A stretch of 10,812 nucleotides of DNA from Melaminivora alkalimesophila. Its GTDB lineage: Bacteria; Pseudomonadota; Gammaproteobacteria; Burkholderiales; Burkholderiaceae_C. Positions 6,761 through 10,812 of this stretch are shown in pieces; the first letter of the stretch is position 1; each line of letters opens with the position of its first letter. Position numbers and translations under genes: made by a program. The notes under the pieces are model-generated. The model ran no database searches. It had not been told where the DNA came from and saw nothing but the letters and a program-made list of their open reading frames with translations. Where the stretch lies: contig NZ_ALEE01000813.1 of the NCBI RefSeq assembly GCF_000282995.1, positions 1 to 10,812 on the forward strand. Reading direction: 5' to 3'.

Positions 6761-7189
6761 ATGAATGCACTGATTGGCCGTGGTGGCCTGTTCGACGATT
6801 TTTTCAAGGACATGAACCCGGGCTTCTACATCCGCCCGCTGCACGGCGACCCGCTGCCCAACCCCTCGCAGATGAAGGTGGACGTGCGCGAGAATGACGG
6901 CGGCTTCCTGATCACGGCCGAGATTCCGGGCGTGCCCAAGGAAGATATCCATGTCTCGGTGGACGGCAACATCGTCACCCTGAGCGCCGAGGTGCGCCAG
7001 CGCGATGAAAAGACCGAGGGCGAGAAGGTGCTGCGCTCCGAGCGTTACTACGGCAGTGTCTCACGCAGCTTCCAGCTGCCCGCCGAGCTGGACCCCGAGG
7101 GCTGCCAGGCCAAGTACGAGCACGGCGTGCTGACCCTGAACCTGGCCAAGAAGCAGGGCGGCCGGGGCCAGCGGCTGGCGATCGAGTGA
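6761..7189 (+). CDS. Small heat-shock protein, Hsp20/alpha-crystallin family
   Basis: A 142-residue cytoplasmic holdase chaperone that binds unfolding proteins without ATP and hands them to DnaK/ClpB. The alpha-crystallin domain spans about residues 37-130. Visible landmarks are MKVDVRENDGGFLITAEIPGV at its start, the ERYYGSVSRSFQLP strand pair (94-107) and the closing A-x-x-x-x-GVLTLNLAK signature (118-130). The short C-terminal tail ends RLAIE, where L-A-I may serve as the I-x-I oligomerisation motif. Start: AAGGAG at 6747-6752, eight bases before ATG 6761; the frame is open back to 6698 but that ATG lies inside the promoter. The gene has its own promoter and is independent of the transporter operon. 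Length and domain layout are normal for bacterial Hsp20 class proteins such as IbpA or HspA; I cannot assign the exact subgroup. Confidence 0.93.
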   Translation: MNALIGRGGLFDDFFKDMNPGFYIRPLHGDPLPNPSQMKVDVRENDGGFLITAEIPGVPKEDIHVSVDGNIVTLSAEVRQRDEKTEGEKVLRSERYYGSVSRSFQLPAELDPEGCQAKYEHGVLTLNLAKKQGGRGQRLAIE

Positions 7190-7193
7190 GCGC

Positions 7194-7210
7194 GCCGGCC
7201 AGACGCCGGC
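7194..7210. terminator. Small hairpin between convergent hsp20 and the AttH/CrtC gene
   Basis: GCCGGC (7194-7199) and GCCGGC (7205-7210) pair around a 5-base loop, in the 29-base gap between two converging stop codons. Position suits a terminator shared by both strands, but no T-run follows on either strand, so an intrinsic terminator is not proven. Confidence 0.3.
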
Positions 7211-7218
7211 ACAGCCCA

Positions 7219-8388
7219 CTACCCGCCCAGCCGCAGCGGCTGCGCGTACCCCGTCATTTCCAGGTAGCCACGGCCCACCGCGCGGCCGTCGGCGTCGCGC
7301 AGCTCGCTCAGGCCCTCCCAGTAGATCGCGCCGGTGGAGGCGCGGCTGTCCAGCTCCTGGTCATCGAGCAGCGCGTGCACGCCAAACCGCCCTGCGGGTG
7401 TCTGCACGCGCCATTCGACCGGGTAGCGCGCGCCGCTCATCGGGCTGCCCCAGTGGCGCAGGGGCGTGAAGACCACGGCATCGTGCGCGAACGCCTGCGG
7501 CGCGGCGTCGCCCGGGGCGCGCATCGAGCCGCCCGCCCAGAGCGCGCTGCCGTCCGCACGGCGCAGGTGAAAGGCCGTGAGTGCCCGGCCATCGTCCAGG
7601 TTCATCCCGATCCAGTCCCACCCCACCGCATCCGGGTGCATCAGCGCATCGCTGCACTCGTGGTCCAGCCACGCGCGGCCGCTGCCGGGCTCGACCGGCA
7701 TGCGGTGGCCGTCCCGTGCGATGCTGCCGCGCACCGCCAGCTGCGGCTGGCTGTAGTAATAGCTCGCCTGCGTGGCCTGCGGGCCTTTGCGTGACAGGCC
7801 CTGCTGCCCCTGCAGCAGCACCGGCTGCGTGCTGTCGAAGGCCAGCTCCAGCGCAAAACCGTTGCCCGCCACCTGCGTGCGGTAGCGGCTGTGGCCCGGG
7901 GCGTCCAGCGGGCTGCGCACCAGGTGCCAGTCGCGCAGGTGCACCGCCGTGTCCTGCTCGGATGCCTCGGCAATGCCGAAGCCCGCCCGCGCGATGCGCT
8001 GGTCGTGCAACTGGCGCCGGCCCTGCACATCCGTCAGGGCGGCGTGGGCGAACAGCAGCTGCTTGGCCGCGAAGCGCGATTGCATGGCCTGCGTGAGCTC
8101 GACCCGCGAGCGAAAGAACGTGACCTGGAAGCCCCACAGCCGTCCCCCGGCCCGCGCATGGCCGGTGATGTACCACCATTCGGTGGTCCGTTCCGGATGG
8201 CTGCCGTGGTCGCGAGGGAAGGCGAGCGTGCGCGGCGGCAGCGCCCAGGCGGACGGCCCCAAGCCCAGCCCCGAGGCGCCGCCCAGCGCGCGCAGCAGCC
8301 ACTGGCGGCGTGTGGGGCCGCCCTTTGGCGCCGCCCGCTCGGCCGGCCCACCGGCGGCAGGGTGCCAGGCAGATGCGGGCCCAGGCAT
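7219..8388 (-). CDS. Tat-exported CrtC/AttH-family protein (lipocalin-like, carotenoid 1,2-hydratase-like)
   Basis: A 389-residue protein. Residues 26-32 (TRRQWLL) followed by a Gly/Ala/Leu core and SAWA (cleavage after Ala49) form a twin-arginine signal peptide, so it should fold in the cytoplasm and act outside the inner membrane. The mature part begins with the family signature FPRDHGSHPERTTEWWYITGH (57-77), then FQVTFFRSR, and AWLDHEC (239-245) with GWDWIGMNL after it. The family covers CrtC hydroxyneurosporene synthase and AttH-type proteins found beside FtsX-like ABC transporters; without carotenoid genes here, the AttH-type role (envelope or lipid handling) is the better inference, but no substrate is known. 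Most relatives I recall have DHEW where this has DHEC. The ATG lies 15 bases after the upstream PLP gene's stop, so the two are probably co-transcribed. Confidence 0.82.
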   Translation of the reverse strand: MPGPASAWHPAAGGPAERAAPKGGPTRRQWLLRALGGASGLGLGPSAWALPPRTLAFPRDHGSHPERTTEWWYITGHARAGGRLWGFQVTFFRSRVELTQAMQSRFAAKQLLFAHAALTDVQGRRQLHDQRIARAGFGIAEASEQDTAVHLRDWHLVRSPLDAPGHSRYRTQVAGNGFALELAFDSTQPVLLQGQQGLSRKGPQATQASYYYSQPQLAVRGSIARDGHRMPVEPGSGRAWLDHECSDALMHPDAVGWDWIGMNLDDGRALTAFHLRRADGSALWAGGSMRAPGDAAPQAFAHDAVVFTPLRHWGSPMSGARYPVEWRVQTPAGRFGVHALLDDQELDSRASTGAIYWEGLSELRDADGRAVGRGYLEMTGYAQPLRLGG

Positions 8389-8403
8389 GGCGATCCAGCC
8401 GGT

Positions 8404-9468
8404 TCAGGCTTCGCGCAGCAGCGCATCGACGCGCGCGCCCGCGTCCGCCCAGCAGCCCAGGTGCGTCCGCACCCAGGCCTCGTCGTAGTAGGTCGGCAGG
8501 TAGCGCTCCCCGGCGTCGCACAGCAGCGACAGGATGGAGCCCTGCTGCCCGGCGTTCCGCATCTCGCGCGCCAGCCGCAGCATGGCGACGAAGTTGGTGC
8601 CGGTGGACGGCCCCACGCGCCGGCCCAAGAGCTGCGACAACGCGCGCATGCCAGCGATGGATTCATCGTCCGCCACTTCCTCCATGCGGTCCACCAGCGT
8701 GCGGATGAAGCTCGGCTCGACGCGCGGGCGGCCAATGCCTTCGATGCGCGAGCCGGGCGCGGTGAGCGTGGCGTCGCCCGTGCGGTGGTACGGGCCGAAC
8801 ACCGAGCCGGCCGGGTCGGCCACGCACAGCTGCGTGTCGTACATCTGGAAGCGCACGTAGCGGCCGATGGTCGCGCTGGTGCCGCCCGTGCCCGCGCCCA
8901 CCACGATCCAGCGCGGGATGGGGTGCCGCTCGCGCTGCATTTGCGTGAACATGCTCTCGGCGATGTTGTTGTTGCCGCGCCAGTCGGTGGCACGCTCGGC
9001 GTAGGTGAACTGGTCCATGTAATGCCCGCCCGTCTCGGCCGCCACGGCGCGCGCCGCGTCGTACACCTCGTCGGCTGCATCGACGAAGTGGCAGCGCCCG
9101 CCGTAGAACTCGATCAGCGCGATCTTCTCGACCGACGTCGAGCGCGGCATCACCGCCACGAAGGGCAGGCCCAGCAGCCGGGCGAAGTAGGCCTCGCTCA
9201 CCGCCGTGGAGCCGCTGGAGGCCTCGACGATGGTCGAGCCCTCATGGATCCAGCCGTTGCACAGCGCAAACAGGAACAGCGAGCGCGCGAGGCGGTGCTT
9301 GAGGCTGCCCGTCGGGTGCGTGGACTCGTCCTTGAGGTAGAGGTCGATGCCGTGCGCGGCGAAGGCGGGCAGGGGCAGCGGGATCAGGTGGGTGTCGGCG
9401 CTGCGGTGGTAGTCGGCTTCGATGCGGGCGATCGCCGCGGAGAGCCAGGGGAAGGAGACACGGGCCAT
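8404..9468 (-). CDS. PLP-dependent cysteine synthase/desulfhydrase-fold enzyme (Cds1-like)
   Basis: A 354-residue fold-type II PLP enzyme, cytoplasmic, no signal peptide. Lys57 in HPTGSLKHR is the expected Schiff-base lysine, [13 protein letters not shown] (83-95) is the substrate-carboxylate loop, and [12 protein letters not shown] (191-202) is the phosphate-binding glycine loop. The sequence around these, including [20 protein letters not shown], recalls the branch containing Mycobacterium tuberculosis Rv3684, described as the cysteine desulfhydrase Cds1, more than CysK/CysM. It may therefore release sulfide from cysteine or make a related beta-replacement; the direction is inferred. The start is ATG 9466-9468; the frame is open to 9534 but those 22 extra residues are Arg/Gly-rich and unlike the family. 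The stop is 15 bases from the AttH-like gene, and the gap to the upstream permease is 93 bases without a clear promoter. Confidence 0.85.
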   Translation of the reverse strand: MARVSFPWLSAAIARIEADYHRSADTHLIPLPLPAFAAHGIDLYLKDESTHPTGSLKHRLARSLFLFALCNGWIHEGSTIVEASSGSTAVSEAYFARLLGLPFVAVMPRSTSVEKIALIEFYGGRCHFVDAADEVYDAARAVAAETGGHYMDQFTYAERATDWRGNNNIAESMFTQMQRERHPIPRWIVVGAGTGGTSATIGRYVRFQMYDTQLCVADPAGSVFGPYHRTGDATLTAPGSRIEGIGRPRVEPSFIRTLVDRMEEVADDESIAGMRALSQLLGRRVGPSTGTNFVAMLRLAREMRNAGQQGSILSLLCDAGERYLPTYYDEAWVRTHLGCWADAGARVDALLREA

Positions 9469-9561
9469 CCCAGCATTCTCGCGCAGCCGACCACCTGCGC
9501 GGGCGCGCCTGTCGCCTCCCGGCCCCTGCCGCACGGGTCAGGACCAGCGCACACCCGCCAG
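9469..9561 (-). other. 93-base gap between the permease and PLP genes
   Basis: Nothing convincing is visible: no T-run terminator for the permease gene and no recognisable -35/-10 for the PLP gene. A weak GCTGGG is the only purine-rich stretch before the PLP start codon. Read-through from the permease gene is plausible but unproven. Confidence 0.35.
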
Positions 9562-10812
9562 CTACCAATCCTCCTTCACCGCCATCACCGCATCCCGCCC
9601 CGCCGCAGCCCGTCCCGCCAGCCACGCCGTCACCGTCCCCGCTGCCATCACCGCCGCAGCCAGCGCCGCCAGCCGCCCCACCGGCACCCGCAGCTCCATC
9701 GTCCAGTGAAAACTCTGCGGATTCACCACATGCACCAGCACCACGGCCACCGCCAGCCCCAGCAGCGTGCCGGCCAGCGCGCCGATGGCCGTCCAGGCGG
9801 CTCCTTCGCCGGCGACCACGGTGAGGATCTGCGCGCGGGTCAGGCCCAGGTGGGCCAGCAGCCCGAACTCCTTGCGCCGCGCCAGCACCTGGGCGCTGAA
9901 ACTCGCCGCCACGCCGAACAGGCCGATGCCGATCGCCACCGCCTGCAGCCAGTAGGTGACGGCGAAGCTGCGGTCGAACAGGGCCAGGGAGCGCGCGCGG
10001 ATGGCGGCGGCGGCGCTGAACTCCAGCGCGGGGGGTGTGGGTGAGGACGCGCTGCCGGCTTCGCTGCCGCCTGCCGCCTCCTGGGCCAGCGCTGCGATGG
10101 CGCCGCGCAGCGCGGCTTCGTCCGCGCCGGGCGCGGGCCACAGGGCCAGGTCGGTGGTGCGTGCATCGCCCGTCAGGCGCACGTAGTCGTCGCGGTCGAG
10201 CGTGATGGCGCCGAACTGGCGCACATAGTCGCGCCACACGCCTGCGACGAAGAACCTCGCTGCTGGCGCCCCTGGCTCCTGCACCAGGGGGGCAAAAGCC
10301 GCTGACGGCGCAGCCCAATCCGCGCCGGGCTGCACGCCGTAGAGCTGCACCACCGCCTCGCTCACATAGATGCCCACACGGTCGGCAGGCACGGGATGGG
10401 CGCTGCCGACCAGGGGCAGGGCCTGCGCCGGATCGGCGCCCAGCGGGCGGGCCAGCAGCGCCACGGGGGGGCGGGTCGGGTCGAGCAGCAGGCTGCTCAC
10501 GCGCTGGGGCTGCACGCGCTGCACGCCGGGCAGCCGTGCCACGGCCTCGCCAAAGCCGGGCGGGAACGTGGCCGCATCCTCGCCAGCCGGACCGGCCAGG
10601 CGCACGTAGAGCGGTGCGGGCAGCACGGCGTCCAGCCACTGGATGACCGAGCCGCGAAAACTCGCCACCATCACCGTCAGCGCCACCGCCAGGCTGAGCG
10701 CCGCGACCACCCCGCCCAGGGCCACGGCGGCGCTGCCGCGCATCCGGCGCGCGCGCTCCAGTGCCAGCAGGGGCAGAGCGTGCCGCGCCGCCAGCGGCTC
10801 GAGCCAGTGCAA
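9562..10812 (-). CDS. FtsX-like ABC transporter permease, C-terminal half (5' end outside window)
   Basis: The frame is open to the right edge; 417 codons including the stop TAG at 9562-9564 are present. Layout: a membrane helix (about residues 28-50, GSAAVALGGVVAALSLAVAL region), a roughly 230-residue periplasmic domain, then three helices (about 283-310, 332-365 and 380-405) typical of the FtsX/MacB fold. Between the last helices the cytoplasmic RRKEFGLLAHLGLTRAQIL stretch is the classic coupling segment that contacts the ATPase. The opening sequence looks like the middle of a two-repeat (about 800-residue) permease, as in AttFG-type or YbbP-type exporters, so the missing part is probably another FtsX repeat and, beyond it, an ATPase gene. 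It likely extracts or moves a lipid or protein in the envelope together with the AttH-like product downstream. The end AVMAVKEDW is normal for the family. Confidence 0.85.
   Translation of the reverse strand: MHWLEPLAARHALPLLALERARRMRGSAAVALGGVVAALSLAVALTVMVASFRGSVIQWLDAVLPAPLYVRLAGPAGEDAATFPPGFGEAVARLPGVQRVQPQRVSSLLLDPTRPPVALLARPLGADPAQALPLVGSAHPVPADRVGIYVSEAVVQLYGVQPGADWAAPSAAFAPLVQEPGAPAARFFVAGVWRDYVRQFGAITLDRDDYVRLTGDARTTDLALWPAPGADEAALRGAIAALAQEAAGGSEAGSASSPTPPALEFSAAAAIRARSLALFDRSFAVTYWLQAVAIGIGLFGVAASFSAQVLARRKEFGLLAHLGLTRAQILTVVAGEGAAWTAIGALAGTLLGLAVAVVLVHVVNPQSFHWTMELRVPVGRLAALAAAVMAAGTVTAWLAGRAAAGRDAVMAVKEDW

Noticed and set aside
9574..9720. Strikingly C-rich plus-strand stretch with repeated GCC/ACC steps, possible low-complexity repeat.
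   Set aside because: On the minus strand it encodes the Ala/Gly/Val-rich last membrane helices of the FtsX permease, which accounts for the composition; there is no regular repeat unit.
7891..10044. 717-codon plus-strand open frame across the PLP and AttH-like genes.
   Set aside because: It is a shadow of three recognisable minus-strand genes; its translation is Arg/Ala/His-rich without domains.

Overview
This GC-rich window (roughly two-thirds G+C by eye, codon third positions almost all G or C) looks like the chromosome of a betaproteobacterium. Comamonadaceae (Acidovorax/Alicycliphilus/Comamonas type) is my best guess from the protein sequences, but that is recognition from memory and not a database result. 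No RNA genes, insertion sequences, CRISPR arrays or phage genes are visible, and composition is even throughout.

Layout on the plus strand. 1-447 is the 3' part of a ModE-type molybdate-responsive regulator (its two molybdate-binding TOBE/Mop domains). 448-612 is a noncoding leader. 613-6602 is a six-gene operon for a branched-chain-amino-acid-type (HAAT/Liv family) ABC importer in the order ATPase (LivG-like), ATPase (LivF-like), two tandem paralogous periplasmic binding proteins, permease (LivH-like), permease (LivM-like). A strong GC hairpin lies between the two binding-protein genes. 6761-7189 is a small heat-shock protein (Hsp20) with a recognisable promoter and a stem-loop at the predicted 5' end of its mRNA.

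Layout on the minus strand (reading from the right edge leftwards). 10812-9562 is the C-terminal half of an FtsX-like ABC permease, 9468-8404 a PLP-dependent cysteine-synthase-fold enzyme, and 8388-7219 a Tat-exported CrtC/AttH (lipocalin-like) protein. They are co-oriented and convergent with hsp20.

Working together: the importer would capture one or two small carboxylated solutes in the periplasm with two related receptors and pass them through LivH/LivM. In the LivG/LivF pair, every deviation from consensus (Arg for the Walker A Lys, Gln at the H-loop, LPYGRK signature) falls in the same composite ATP site, so the motor is probably asymmetric. The minus-strand set resembles AttEFGH-like envelope loci in which an FtsX-type transporter is paired with an AttH/CrtC protein, here with a PLP enzyme gene between the two. 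I do not see a clearly new biological system. The best leads are the asymmetric ATPase pair, the duplicated receptors with the hairpin between them, and the FtsX-PLP-AttH cluster.
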